A DNA stretch of 64,000 nucleotides from Halapricum salinum (GCF_004799665.1 NZ_CP031310.1:2720887-2784886), one strand, 5' to 3'; positions 24,743 through 33,308 are shown, counted from the first letter of the stretch. The notes: generated by a model from the letters alone, not told the origin. A program made the numbers and translations.

Positions 24743-25209
24743 AGGTATTGTATCACAATCTTCGTACTAATAGCTGAAGGAGAGCATGTTCTTCTGTTCA
24801 ATACGCACTCTCTATTTGTTAGCCAATCCTTCGAATATTCTGTGAAAGAAAGACTGGAAGCGATGTCCGCTTCATACTGGAATATCGGATATACTCTCGG
24901 ATTTGTGTTGACAGGGTTTATTTTATAGTTCGGCATTCCAGGTAGCATTCCTCAATTAATACCTTCTATATACGCCAATTTGAGCATGGTAGCAGTGTTC
25001 ATTTTCCTTATCGCTCTGGGGTCTATGCTCCTTGAGAAATTCTAATATGCGATTCAGGTAACTCACAGTCTGTGCGAGAACCACGGTATCCGAACGGGCC
25101 CGATCTAGTTTTTTCTACTCAATCTAGCATATAGAATAGATTGTAGTTCTCACTGAATCGCTCATAATCGCTAAGTCTTATATTTCTGTGTTTATACTAA
25201 CCATGATTG
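24743..25209. other. 467-bp low-G+C intergenic stretch
   Basis: A/T-rich DNA between two opposed foreign-looking genes. It holds a possible decayed membrane-protein frame (24842-25045, listed separately) and several A/T boxes, including cttatatttctgtg (~25175-25188), which is a plausible promoter for the zinc-ribbon gene starting at 25210. Otherwise nothing recognisable. Confidence 0.5.
24842..25045 (+). pseudogene. Possible membrane protein frame with internal amber stop
   Basis: From a GTG at 24842 the frame reads 28 codons (V-K-E-R-L-E-A-M-S-A-S-Y-W-N-I-G-Y-T-L-G, then a hydrophobic run) to a TAG at 24926. It then continues in the same frame for 38 codons with a second hydrophobic helix (M-V-A-V-F-I-F-L-I-A-L-G-S-M-L-L) to TAA at 25043. 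Two membrane helices either side of one stop suggest a gene inactivated by a nonsense change, but chance cannot be excluded in A/T-rich DNA. Confidence 0.3.
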
Positions 25210-26070
25210 ATGGAGCACTGTACCGACTGCGGTGCCGCTATTGGTGAAACCTGGACGTATTGTAAGGAGTGTGGTGAGAAAGTCTCAAACGATATTGATA
25301 ATAGCGAGTCTAAGAACCATCAATCACGAGCTGACCAATCAGATATAGATAGTTCTCGGTCGCGATCACGGAAGGCAGGAAGATATCTGGCAGGGATTGG
25401 TGCCGTAATACTGGCAATTTCAGTGTTCGCGCCGTGGCTTAGCGCAGGCATTTTCCAAGTTACAGGACTCCAAGTTGGGGGCTGGGTGATGCTGATTGAA
25501 GCAGCGATTGTATTGGCATGCTCCTATTGGTTCTGGGGATCTTGGAGTCACCTCATCGTCTTTGCAGACGGTCTTTTTATCGTTGGAAGGATAGGTTTTG
25601 CTCTTTCCGATCTTTCTGACACAGCCCGACAAAATTCTGAAGTGACGTCGTCGGGGCTAGAGGGGGCTAGCGTTACCCCAGAGATTGGAATCTATCTTGC
25701 TGTTCTTGGTGGTCTCTTTATAATGGGTGGTGCATTTCTTAGCTTCGTGAGAGACCTTGTTTATGTGTCCACTTTGCAGAGCGGTCGGTCTGAGGAAAAT
25801 AGCGATAATAATCCTGAATTATCCACTCTCGCCGATCAGGCTGAAGAAATGGATGATGAAGTGCAGGAAATGCTGAAAGCCTGTATTAGACTAGCTGAAG
25901 GGGAGAACGTGGTCACTGATCGAGAGCTGAAAGGGAGTATCTATCCAGATCACACATTGGGATACGAAGAGTCCGATGAATGGTGGGAGGAAGCTGAAGA
26001 GCTTCTGGAGGACCAGAGTCCCATTACTCGCTTAGATTCTACTGGTAGAAGATGGTCAATCTCGGATTAG
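25210..26070 (+). CDS. Zinc-ribbon membrane protein with winged-helix-like C-terminus
   Basis: The 286-residue protein starts with a zinc ribbon (C-T-D-C-G-A and C-K-E-C-G-E, residues 4-22) and a Ser/Asp/Arg-rich linker. Four membrane helices follow (about 60-80, 90-110, 112-130, 155-178). A soluble acidic domain ends W-W-E-E-A-E-E-L-L-E-D and T-G-R-R-W, which could be a small helical or winged domain. Codon use is A/T-rich relative to the chromosome. ATG 25210 directly starts the ribbon. Unknown function; laterally acquired by composition. Confidence 0.65.
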   Translation: MEHCTDCGAAIGETWTYCKECGEKVSNDIDNSESKNHQSRADQSDIDSSRSRSRKAGRYLAGIGAVILAISVFAPWLSAGIFQVTGLQVGGWVMLIEAAIVLACSYWFWGSWSHLIVFADGLFIVGRIGFALSDLSDTARQNSEVTSSGLEGASVTPEIGIYLAVLGGLFIMGGAFLSFVRDLVYVSTLQSGRSEENSDNNPELSTLADQAEEMDDEVQEMLKACIRLAEGENVVTDRELKGSIYPDHTLGYEESDEWWEEAEELLEDQSPITRLDSTGRRWSISD

Positions 26071-26082
26071 GTTCTGGTAAAT

Positions 26083-26214
26083 TCAGATACAATCGTAATC
26101 TTCTATTGCTCCGCAGCGAGGACATGCGATCACTCCGGACCCCTGGGTCGTGAATTCGTAACCGCAGGCGTCACACCGGTAACGAATACTATTGCCTTTT
26201 TCAGTGTCACTCAT
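26083..26214 (-). CDS. 43-residue zinc-ribbon mini-protein
   Basis: From ATG 26214 the frame encodes a rubredoxin-like/zinc-ribbon fold: Y-R-C-D-A-C-G-Y-E-F near residues 12-21 and I-A-C-P-R-C-G-A near 30-37, ending D-Y-D-C-I. The whole protein is one ribbon. Its start overlaps the 3' end of the upstream 56-residue gene by eight bases, so the two are co-translated. Such tiny zinc-finger proteins are abundant in haloarchaea; their roles are mostly unknown. Confidence 0.6.
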   Translation of the reverse strand: MSDTEKGNSIRYRCDACGYEFTTQGSGVIACPRCGAIEDYDCI

Positions 26215-26377
26215 TGTCGGTTCCCTCCGCGACTTTGCGGCAGTAGTCCATCGCAGCGAGCGCACCTCTCTCACCGTAACCAACGAGATCAACGTCTCGC
26301 TGGGTGGTCTGCCAGCGCCCGTCCTCGAGTTGCGTCAGTTCGAGCGTCGTGCGTACGCGCTCAGCGTCGATAGTCAT
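26207..26377 (-). CDS. 56-residue HicB-like/unknown small protein
   Basis: A short frame from ATG 26377 to TGA 26207 encodes L-T-Q-L-E-D-G-R-W-Q-T-T-Q-R-D-V-D-L near residues 14-31, then G-Y-G-E-R-G-A-L-A-A-M-D-Y-C. The pattern of a strand pair (E-D-G-R-W) followed by a G-x-G-x-x-A-L-x-A helix is reminiscent of HicB-type domains, in which a strand pair precedes a helix with conserved alanines. It overlaps the zinc mini-protein downstream, suggesting a two-gene operon of tiny proteins. Confidence 0.5.
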   Translation of the reverse strand: MTIDAERVRTTLELTQLEDGRWQTTQRDVDLVGYGERGALAAMDYCRKVAEGTDNE

Positions 26378-26562
26378 CGAGTCCTAACTGCGTCATATTC
26401 TATTGCCTCAAAGCTCGATCTATAGTCAGCGTTGATTGATGGGTGACGTCCAGAGTAGAAATTTACCGGTTATGATGACCAATAAGTGAACCGGCTCGTT
26501 CCACTCGCCGGATGCCCACGTGAGGCACGTATCGTAAGAACCGAAACCGAATCGTGAACCGA

Positions 26563-27087
26563 TCAGATATCGTGGTTCGGGATACCGGTCAGGTAGGTCA
26601 GAGAGGCACCGAGGACGAGACCGTAGATCCAGTGAGCCAGCAGCGAGATCACGAGGAACGCGACGACGACAGTGGAACCCCCTTCGGGCCAGAAGCCGAT
26701 GACGAACCCCGGCCAGAAGATCGTACTCAGCGTCGCGCCGCGGACGAACCGTGGCCTCTGCGGTGGCAGAAACGTCGCCGTCACGACGAAAAACAGCGGT
26801 AACACGATGGCCCCGCCGATCAGATAAAAGAGCGCGCCGAGTCCGGCGCTCGGCTGGGCAGCGACCAGATAGCCGAAGCCGGCTGGGGCTTCGAGTTGGA
26901 ACAGACCCAGCAGAATCGGCACCCCGACCGCGACAGGGAGCATCGCTACCAGGCCGACGGCTCCGCTGACCATCGCGCTAATGATCACGGCGGGTGTAAT
27001 CGGCTCGGTCGCCTCGCCGTAGACCGCTTTTTCGAACGCCCCTTCGACCGATTCGTCGACCCGTTGCTCGCTCGTGCTGTTCGGCAT
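26563..27087 (-). CDS. Four-helix membrane protein (DUF6789-like)
   Basis: The 174-residue protein has a hydrophilic acidic N-terminus (~1-28) and four hydrophobic segments (about 32-58, 70-110, 122-140, 143-165). It contains F-W-P-G-F-V-I-G-F-W and L-A-H-W-I-Y-G-L-V-L-G. The layout and H-W-I-Y-G motif recall haloarchaeal DUF6789 proteins, but I am not certain of the family. Codon use matches the chromosome, so the low-G+C island ends before this gene. Confidence 0.6.
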   Translation of the reverse strand: MPNSTSEQRVDESVEGAFEKAVYGEATEPITPAVIISAMVSGAVGLVAMLPVAVGVPILLGLFQLEAPAGFGYLVAAQPSAGLGALFYLIGGAIVLPLFFVVTATFLPPQRPRFVRGATLSTIFWPGFVIGFWPEGGSTVVVAFLVISLLAHWIYGLVLGASLTYLTGIPNHDI

Positions 27088-27223
27088 ATGCTAACAAACG
27101 ACGCCCCCGAATATAGATGGCGTGAGGGTACTCGGAGAGGCGTAACTGGTATGCGTTACTCCGGGGTCTCTCTACTCGTCGACTCGCTATCTTCCACGGC
27201 TCGCTTCGCTCACCGTTCTAGTT

Positions 27224-27317
27224 CGAGACACCTCGTTTCACTCGGTGTCTCGCTAGCTCGCGGTTCCTCCGTCACCGCTCGCCTTTTCCGAGACGCCTCG
27301 CTGCGCTCGGCGTCTCG
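27224..27317. repeat. Two related hairpins abutting the nuoCD2 stop codon
   Basis: Hairpin one pairs CGAGACACC (27224-27232) with GGTGTCTCG (27244-27252). Hairpin two pairs CGAGACGCC (27289-27297) with GGCGTCTCG (27309-27317). Both have 11-nt loops of the form tcgNNNcRctc. The single stem difference (A-T versus G-C) is changed on both arms, so pairing is kept. Hairpin two ends on the base next to the stop codon of the minus-strand nuoCD paralogue. Confidence 0.85.
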
Positions 27318-28976
27318 CTACCGATCTACTTCTCCCATAATCGTATCCAGACTTCCCAGCGTCGCGATCATGTCCGCGATGTATTCACCTTCGCTCATCT
27401 CCGGCAGCGCCTGCAGGTTCGAGAACGACGGCCCACGGATCTTGAACCGCGCGGGCGTATCCGTCCCGTCGCTGCGAATGTAGATTCCGAGTTCGCCTTT
27501 GGCTGCCTCGACTGCCCGATAGACCTCGCTGTCGTACTCCGGCCGCAACGTCCGGGGGACGTTCGACTGAATTTCGCGGTCGTCCGCGGGCCACTCGGCC
27601 AGCAGATCGACGCACTGCTCGACGATCTTGGCAGACTCTTCGAGTTCTCGCAGGCGCACGAGAACGCGCGCGAAGTTGTCACATCCGTCCTCGGTCACGA
27701 CGTCCCAGTCGAGTTCGTCGTAGTAGCCGTACGGATCGTCGCGACGAATATCGTAGTCGATCCCCGAGCCCCGCGCGACTGGGCCCGTCACGCCGTAGCG
27801 TTTGGCCACGTCGGGATCGAGATGGCCTACGTCTAGCGTCCGCATCTGGAGGATCTCGTTGCCAGTGATCAGATCGTGGTATTCAGAGAGGCGCGACGGC
27901 AGGTCCTCGACGAACGACCGAACCTTCGCCAGATACTCCTCGCGCGGCTCGGGCAGATCCCAGCAGACACCGCCGAGTCGGAAGTAGTTGAACATCAATC
28001 GCTGGCCGGTCAGGTCCTCCAGCAGATTCTGGATCTTCTCGCGGTCGGCGATGGCGTACATGAACGTCGCCGTGAAGTCGCCGACGACGTCCAGCGCGTA
28101 CGCACCGATGGCGAGGAAGTGACTCAACATTCTGGAGAGTTCCGCCGACATCGTCCGCAACACCTGGGCGTACTCGGGCACGTCGATGTCGGCCAGCGAT
28201 TCGGCAGTACGGGCATATGCCCACTCGTTGCAGATCCCGGCCCCGCCCCAGTCCCACCGGTCGGGATAGGGCATGATCTGGTGGCGGTAGGTCCCCTGCT
28301 CGCACATCTGCTCCTCACAGCGATGGATGTAGCCGATGTCGGGTTCGGCGTCGACGACCGTCTCGCCGTCGAGCGTGATCTTGATGTGGAGGACACCGTG
28401 GGTCGCGGGATGGTGGGGGCCGATGTTGACCAGCATCGTGTCCGAATCGGCGCGCTCGTCCTGGCTCAGCGGGTTGGCGTGCTCGCGAAACGGGACGATC
28501 TGGGGCTGATTCTGGTCGAAATCCTCGCGAAGCGGGTGACCTTGCCAGGTCTCGGGCAGCAGGATTCGTTCGAGGTTGGGGTGGTCGTCGTACTCGATTC
28601 CGAGGAGGTCGTAGGCCTCGCGCTCGTGCCAGTCGGTCGTCTCGAAGACGCCAGCGACCGACTCGCTGCAGGGGCGATCGCGGGGAACCGGCACGACTAC
28701 GCTCAGCTCACGGGTCGGATCGTCGTAGTCCCGCAGGTGGTAGATGGTCTCGAAGCGGTCGGCGTACTCCTGGGCAGTGACACAGGCGCAGTGGTCGAGT
28801 CCCGCGCGCTCGCGGACGGTAGCCACAACATCCGCGACATCGTCGGGCGCGACGACGACTCCCGGCGCGTTGACGTGTTCTTCGCGGTCGCGAACGCGGT
28901 CGCCGAGCGAGTCGACCGCTCGCTCGATAGTTCCACCGACGACTTCGTCGTCACTGACGGGTTCGGAGAGGGCCAT
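27318..28976 (-). CDS. Stand-alone NuoCD paralogue with altered quinone site
   Basis: The 552-residue protein is a fused NuoC (30 kDa)-NuoD (49 kDa) subunit, close to the operon copy at 52682-54364 over its whole length, including C-terminal G-E-V-D-R. The NuoD part keeps I-G-P-H-H-P-A-T-H-G with His193, equivalent to the quinone-site His of Nqo4. The following P-Y-P-D-R-W-D-W has Trp243 where the operon copy and Thermus Nqo4 have the quinone-binding Tyr. No other nuo genes are adjacent. It probably arose by duplication; it may assemble into an alternative complex or be non-quinone-reducing. I start at ATG 28976 by alignment; ATG 28982 is possible. Confidence 0.9.
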   Translation of the reverse strand: MALSEPVSDDEVVGGTIERAVDSLGDRVRDREEHVNAPGVVVAPDDVADVVATVRERAGLDHCACVTAQEYADRFETIYHLRDYDDPTRELSVVVPVPRDRPCSESVAGVFETTDWHEREAYDLLGIEYDDHPNLERILLPETWQGHPLREDFDQNQPQIVPFREHANPLSQDERADSDTMLVNIGPHHPATHGVLHIKITLDGETVVDAEPDIGYIHRCEEQMCEQGTYRHQIMPYPDRWDWGGAGICNEWAYARTAESLADIDVPEYAQVLRTMSAELSRMLSHFLAIGAYALDVVGDFTATFMYAIADREKIQNLLEDLTGQRLMFNYFRLGGVCWDLPEPREEYLAKVRSFVEDLPSRLSEYHDLITGNEILQMRTLDVGHLDPDVAKRYGVTGPVARGSGIDYDIRRDDPYGYYDELDWDVVTEDGCDNFARVLVRLRELEESAKIVEQCVDLLAEWPADDREIQSNVPRTLRPEYDSEVYRAVEAAKGELGIYIRSDGTDTPARFKIRGPSFSNLQALPEMSEGEYIADMIATLGSLDTIMGEVDR

Positions 28977-29060
28977 ACCCATCCATCGACCACTTCCCCC
29001 AAGCGGTTTCTGACGAACAGACTAGTGCGTTTTTAAACGGCGCGGTACTCGAATCCGACG

Positions 29061-29714
29061 ATGAAGCACGTCTCGCTGACGCTACGCGAGCCGCCCGAGC
29101 GACGAAACGACATGCACACCTTCATCGTCGAAACCCCAGGGTACGAGGAGACGGCGCTGCTGGCCTGGAACGATTCACGGCCCGATCTGGACGTCTTTCT
29201 CTTTCGCGTCGTCGGCCCGATCGAACCCTACCGGGATGCGATCGCCGAGCCGGCGTTCGTCCGCGAATACGACCTCACGCCCATCGACGACGACAGTTTC
29301 TACGCGTACGTCGAAAACGAGCCACGTGACGTCGACGTGGAGTTTCAGGCAGCGTTCACCGACAACCGCGTCCTCTCTGTGCCACCGATCGTCTTCGACG
29401 CAGACGGGTCGACGCGAGCGCGGGTCGTGGGTGAGTCGTCCGCACTCGAGTCTGTCGTCGCGGACATCCCCGACGACATCGATCTCACGATCGAGGAGAT
29501 CGGGGAGTTCGACGCCCCGTGGCGGGCCCCAGCGACCCTGACGGATCGCCAGCGTGAGACGCTCGAAGTCGCATTCGACAGCGGGTACTACGACCTCCCT
29601 CGGGCGGGATCGATAGAGCAAATTGCCGACAGGCTCGATGTCGCGCCGAGTACGGCGTCGAATCACCTCAGAAAAGCCGAACGCGCGCTCGTCGCCCAGT
29701 ACCTGGGCGAGTGA
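29061..29714 (+). CDS. Bat/HTH-10 type transcriptional regulator
   Basis: The 217-residue protein has a haloarchaeal N-terminal sensor-like domain (~1-150) and a C-terminal HTH_10 (bacterio-opsin activator) domain. That domain contains L-T-D-R-Q-R-E-T-L-E-V-A-F-D-S-G-Y-Y-D (~160-178) and A-D-R-L-D-V-A-P-S-T-A-S-N-H-L-R-K-A-E (~188-206), the recognition helix. Bat-type regulators activate metabolic genes in response to oxygen or light. It faces away from the nuoCD paralogue, which starts 85 bp off on the other strand, so it might control that gene (inference). Confidence 0.85.
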   Translation: MKHVSLTLREPPERRNDMHTFIVETPGYEETALLAWNDSRPDLDVFLFRVVGPIEPYRDAIAEPAFVREYDLTPIDDDSFYAYVENEPRDVDVEFQAAFTDNRVLSVPPIVFDADGSTRARVVGESSALESVVADIPDDIDLTIEEIGEFDAPWRAPATLTDRQRETLEVAFDSGYYDLPRAGSIEQIADRLDVAPSTASNHLRKAERALVAQYLGE

Positions 29715-29735
29715 TCGACTGGTGGTCCGGGATTC

Positions 29736-31472
29736 TCAGTCTCGCTTCGCGCCGGGATTCGTCACGGCGCCGTTTGCCGCGGAACCGAAGTCCCGATGAT
29801 ACTTCGCCAGCACGCCGCTGGTGTAGTTGGGTTCTGGCTCGTCACGGTCTTCGAGGCGCTGCTCGATCTCCTCGTCGGTCAGGTCGACCGATAGTTCGAG
29901 GTCGTCGATGTCGATCGTGAGCTGATCGCCGTCTTCGATCGCGGCGATCGGGCCCCCGACGTAAGCCTCGGGTGCGACGTGGCCGATCGAGAACCCGCGG
30001 GTTGCCCCGGAGAAGCGACCGTCGGTCAGCAGGGCGACGTCCTCGGAGTGACCCTGTCCGGCGACCGCGGAGGTGACGCCGAGCATCTCGCGCATCCCGG
30101 GACCGCCGCGGGGCCCCTCGTTGCGGATGACGATGGCGTCGCCCGACTCGACGTGGCCCTCCTGGACGTACTTCATCGCCTCCGATTCCTCCTCGAAGAC
30201 CCGGAGCGGGCCCTCGTGGTGGAGATGGTCCGATCCGGTTATCTTGATGACTGCCCCTTCCGGAGCGAGATTCCCGGTGAGGATGCGGATCGCGCCGCGC
30301 TCGTGGATCGGGTCGTTCACGGGGTGCAGGAAGTCGGCGTTGAGGTCCTCGATCGTCGGCAACTCCATCGATTCGAGTTCCTCGCCGATCGTGTTGCCCG
30401 TCACGGTGAGGGCGTCGCCGTGGATGAGGTCCGCGTCGAGGAGTTCCTTGAGGACGACCGGGACGCCGCCGACCTCGTGGAGGTCGTTCATGACCTTCTC
30501 GCCGCCGGGCTGGAGATCCGCAATCTTCGGTGTCCGAGCGCTGATGCGATTGAAGTCCTCGATATCCAGATCGACGCCGGCCTCGGCGGCCATCGCGAGC
30601 AGGTGGAGGACAGCGTTGGTCGAGCCGCCGACGGCGACCTGGAGGGTGATCGCATTCTCGAAGCTCTCCTTGCTGAGGAAGTCCGACGGTTTGCGCTGTT
30701 CCTGAACGACCTCGACAGCGAGTTCGCCGCTTTCGCGGGCGACGGTGTACCGTGACCATTCTTCTGCCGGCGGGGAAGCGCTGCCCAGTGGCGCGAACCC
30801 GAGCGCCTCGGAGATGGAGGCCATCGTGTTGGCGGTGAACATCCCGCCGCAGGAGCCCGCACCCGGGCAGGCGTTTCGCTCCATCTCGTCGAGTTCGTCT
30901 TCGCTCATCTCGCCCTGGGCGACGGCACCGACGCCCTCGAAGACGTTCTGGATCGTGATCTCCCGGCCGTCGTGTTCGCCGGGCATGATCGATCCGCCGT
31001 AGAGGAAAACGCTCGGCAGATCAGTCCGGATCGCGGCCATCATCATCCCCGGCATGTTCTTGTCACAGCCGCCGATGGTGACGAGCCCGTCCATCCGTTC
31101 GCCGAAGGAGACGAGTTCGACCGAATCGGCGATCACTTCACGGGAGATCAGACTCGCTTTCATCCCCTCCGTACCCATCGAGATAGCGTCGGAGATGGTG
31201 ATCGTCCCGAACTCGATCGGCATGCCACCGGCCTCGTCGACACCTTCGTAGGCTGATTCTGCCACGTCGTCGAGGTGGACGTTACATGGCGTGATGTCGG
31301 CCGCTGGGTTCGCGACGCCGATCATCGGCGAGTCCAGGTCCTCGTCGTCGTAGCCCATCGCTCGGAACATCGCACGGTGGGGCGCTTTCTCGATGCCCTC
31401 CGTGACCTCGCTGCTCCGGAGGTCGGGGTCCTTCTCGGAGCGGTCGTCTGCGTCTGTCGCGTCCGGTCCCAT
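29736..31472 (-). CDS. ilvD: Dihydroxy-acid dehydratase
   Basis: Dehydrates 2,3-dihydroxy-3-methyl(alkyl) acids to the 2-keto acids of valine, leucine and isoleucine. The 578-residue protein has the iron-sulfur/cofactor cysteines in T-I-G-G-C-D-K-N-M-P-G near residue 115 and in C-P-G-A-G-S-C-G-G-M-F-T near 185. The substrate block G-R-F-S-G-A-T-R-G-F-S-I-G-H is near 490. ATG 31472 was preferred because the sequence before it has no family similarity. No other branched-chain genes are adjacent. Confidence 0.95.
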   Translation of the reverse strand: MGPDATDADDRSEKDPDLRSSEVTEGIEKAPHRAMFRAMGYDDEDLDSPMIGVANPAADITPCNVHLDDVAESAYEGVDEAGGMPIEFGTITISDAISMGTEGMKASLISREVIADSVELVSFGERMDGLVTIGGCDKNMPGMMMAAIRTDLPSVFLYGGSIMPGEHDGREITIQNVFEGVGAVAQGEMSEDELDEMERNACPGAGSCGGMFTANTMASISEALGFAPLGSASPPAEEWSRYTVARESGELAVEVVQEQRKPSDFLSKESFENAITLQVAVGGSTNAVLHLLAMAAEAGVDLDIEDFNRISARTPKIADLQPGGEKVMNDLHEVGGVPVVLKELLDADLIHGDALTVTGNTIGEELESMELPTIEDLNADFLHPVNDPIHERGAIRILTGNLAPEGAVIKITGSDHLHHEGPLRVFEEESEAMKYVQEGHVESGDAIVIRNEGPRGGPGMREMLGVTSAVAGQGHSEDVALLTDGRFSGATRGFSIGHVAPEAYVGGPIAAIEDGDQLTIDIDDLELSVDLTDEEIEQRLEDRDEPEPNYTSGVLAKYHRDFGSAANGAVTNPGAKRD

Positions 31473-31773
31473 GTTCACGTGTCGGCGATGGGGGCTCTTA
31501 AGGCCCCCGGAGCTGTGGTCCTGGCTCCCATGGGACGTCGACAACCTCCGTTTACCACTCCAGTGATTCATTGTAATATTGCATTCATCTAACACCAATT
31601 GGTGGAGAAAGGAAGTTTTAATAACCATCATTTTCTTTTGGTGGGTACGGTGTGAGGGGGAACGTCACACGGGCACAGTTACCCGAAAGGGGGACAGCAG
31701 GGGCGACGGTGTGCTAGCCACTGTGTCCCGATACCGCTCATACTGCACACGTGTACCAAAGGGGGTACCACGA
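31473..31773 (+). promoter_or_regulatory. Divergent ilvD/amylase control region with perfect 12-bp palindrome
   Basis: The 301-bp gap contains the self-complementary sequence CACCAATTGGTG at 31593-31604. An A/T box (ttttaataa, ~31615-31623) that should be the amylase TATA element follows directly. The palindrome is the best operator candidate, and the transcript would have a ~125-nt leader before ATG 31774. An inverted pair (gtgtacc...ggtaccac, ~31751-31771) lies just before the start codon. No gene is seen in the gap. Confidence 0.5.
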
Positions 31774-33102
31774 ATGTCAGAATCAAACCACGGCACAGTC
31801 CGTGGATCGCTAACGAGACGGGCAGTTCTCAAACGTGCAGGCGCGACCGCCGCGGCAGCGGCGATGGGCTCGACGGCACTTACGGGTTCGGCCAGTGCCG
31901 CCGGCGAACCAGTCGCCCTGCAGTACTTCGACTACGGGCACAGCGGCGGGCCGACCGGCGGTCACTGGAACCGCGTCGCAAATCAGGCCGATTCGATCTC
32001 GAACGTCGGCTACGACGCGGTCTGGGTTCAACAGCCGTGTAAACCCAACTCGCCGAGTTCGAACGGGTACAACCCGAAGAATCATCGAAACTTCGATCAG
32101 ACGAGTTTCGGCAACGAGTGGGAGTTCTCGAACATGGCCGACTCGCTGCACAACGCCAGCGGGGGCTACACCAAGCTCTACGTCGACACCGTCCTCAACC
32201 ACATGGGGACATCCGATCCGAGTACGGGCGCGTATCCGTACTTCTCCAGTCAGGACTTCCACTATCCCAAGTCTGTCGGACAGGATCGATTGGACGGCCA
32301 GCTGGCCGGACTCTGGGACCTCGACCAGGACAAAGGCTACGTCCGGGGCGAGCTGTATCGCTACGTCAAGAAAATCTCCGACCTCGGGGCCGACGGCTAT
32401 CGCTGGGACGCGGCCAAACACATCCCACAGTGGTTCTGGCGTGACGAGGCCAACCGCTGGGCCAACGACCTCAACATGTTCCGAGTCGGTGAGGTCTTCG
32501 ACGGCAACACCGACTTCCTGATGAACTACGTCAACCAGTGGTCTGGCGGCGAGTGGCGCGGCCAGAACGTCTTCGACTATCCGCTGTTCTATGCCCTCAA
32601 GGGCAACTTCAAGTACGGCGGTGATCTCCGGAACGTCCGGGACACCATCGAGAACGGCAACTGTGTGCTCGGCCGGAACTCGACCCGCGCGTGTACGTTC
32701 GTCGAGAACCACGACACGGGCTATCCCTCGAACAAGAAGCTGGCTTACGCGTTCATCCTGACCGCGCCCGGCTACCCGTTCGTCTACGACAACCATGCCG
32801 ACTACGACGGGATCAGCTTCGACCAGGGCTATCTCGGAAACCTGGTCTGGATCAAGAACAACCTCGCAGGCGGCGCGCTGTACTTCCGCCACGCGGACCA
32901 GAACAACCTCATCTACGAGCGGAACAACAACCTCCTGATGGGGATCAACCAGTCGAGTTCCTGGACCGAGCAATGGGTCTACACGACTTGGCGCAATCAG
33001 AGCCTCAACGATTACTCCGGCAGCAACAATGCCTGGGTCAACGGCGACGGCTGGGTCAAAGTGACGATCCCTCCGGGCGGATACACGGCACTCGCGCCCT
33101 GA
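31774..33102 (+). CDS. Tat-secreted GH13 alpha-amylase 1
   Basis: Endo-hydrolysis of alpha-1,4-glucan outside the cell. The 442-residue protein opens with a Tat signal (L-T-R-R-A-V-L-K-R-A-G then Ala-rich h-region ending S-A-S-A-A, ~13-43). The GH13 barrel shows V-D-T-V-L-N-H (137-143), D-G-Y-R-W-D-A-A-K-H with nucleophile Asp212, V-G-E-V-F with acid/base Glu240, and F-V-E-N-H-D with Asp314. A C-terminal beta domain closes it. No lipobox, so it should be released. It is paralogous to the next gene. Confidence 0.92.
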   Translation: MSESNHGTVRGSLTRRAVLKRAGATAAAAAMGSTALTGSASAAGEPVALQYFDYGHSGGPTGGHWNRVANQADSISNVGYDAVWVQQPCKPNSPSSNGYNPKNHRNFDQTSFGNEWEFSNMADSLHNASGGYTKLYVDTVLNHMGTSDPSTGAYPYFSSQDFHYPKSVGQDRLDGQLAGLWDLDQDKGYVRGELYRYVKKISDLGADGYRWDAAKHIPQWFWRDEANRWANDLNMFRVGEVFDGNTDFLMNYVNQWSGGEWRGQNVFDYPLFYALKGNFKYGGDLRNVRDTIENGNCVLGRNSTRACTFVENHDTGYPSNKKLAYAFILTAPGYPFVYDNHADYDGISFDQGYLGNLVWIKNNLAGGALYFRHADQNNLIYERNNNLLMGINQSSSWTEQWVYTTWRNQSLNDYSGSNNAWVNGDGWVKVTIPPGGYTALAP

Positions 33103-33308
33103 TCGGCCGTCTCCTCTCTGACGCCCCGACTTTTCGTCTTAGCAGCTATACTGTATATCAGTCATTTCTCGGGACTATTTGTTATCTAGCTGTCTGTAAT
33201 AACATGATAAAATATAAGGTATATCCATCATCTTTTACGATTGTGTTACCCGATTACTTGGTCCCGATCTGACGATCGAGACCGTGTCGGGCGCACGGGG
33301 AACAGCCA
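33103..33308 (+). promoter_or_regulatory. Promoter region between the tandem amylases
   Basis: The 206-bp spacer is A/T-rich in its middle, with an ataaaatataa box at about 33207-33217 that is the likely TATA element of the second amylase, about 90 bp ahead of its ATG. The CACCAATTGGTG palindrome of the first amylase is not repeated here, so the two copies may be regulated differently. Confidence 0.4.
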
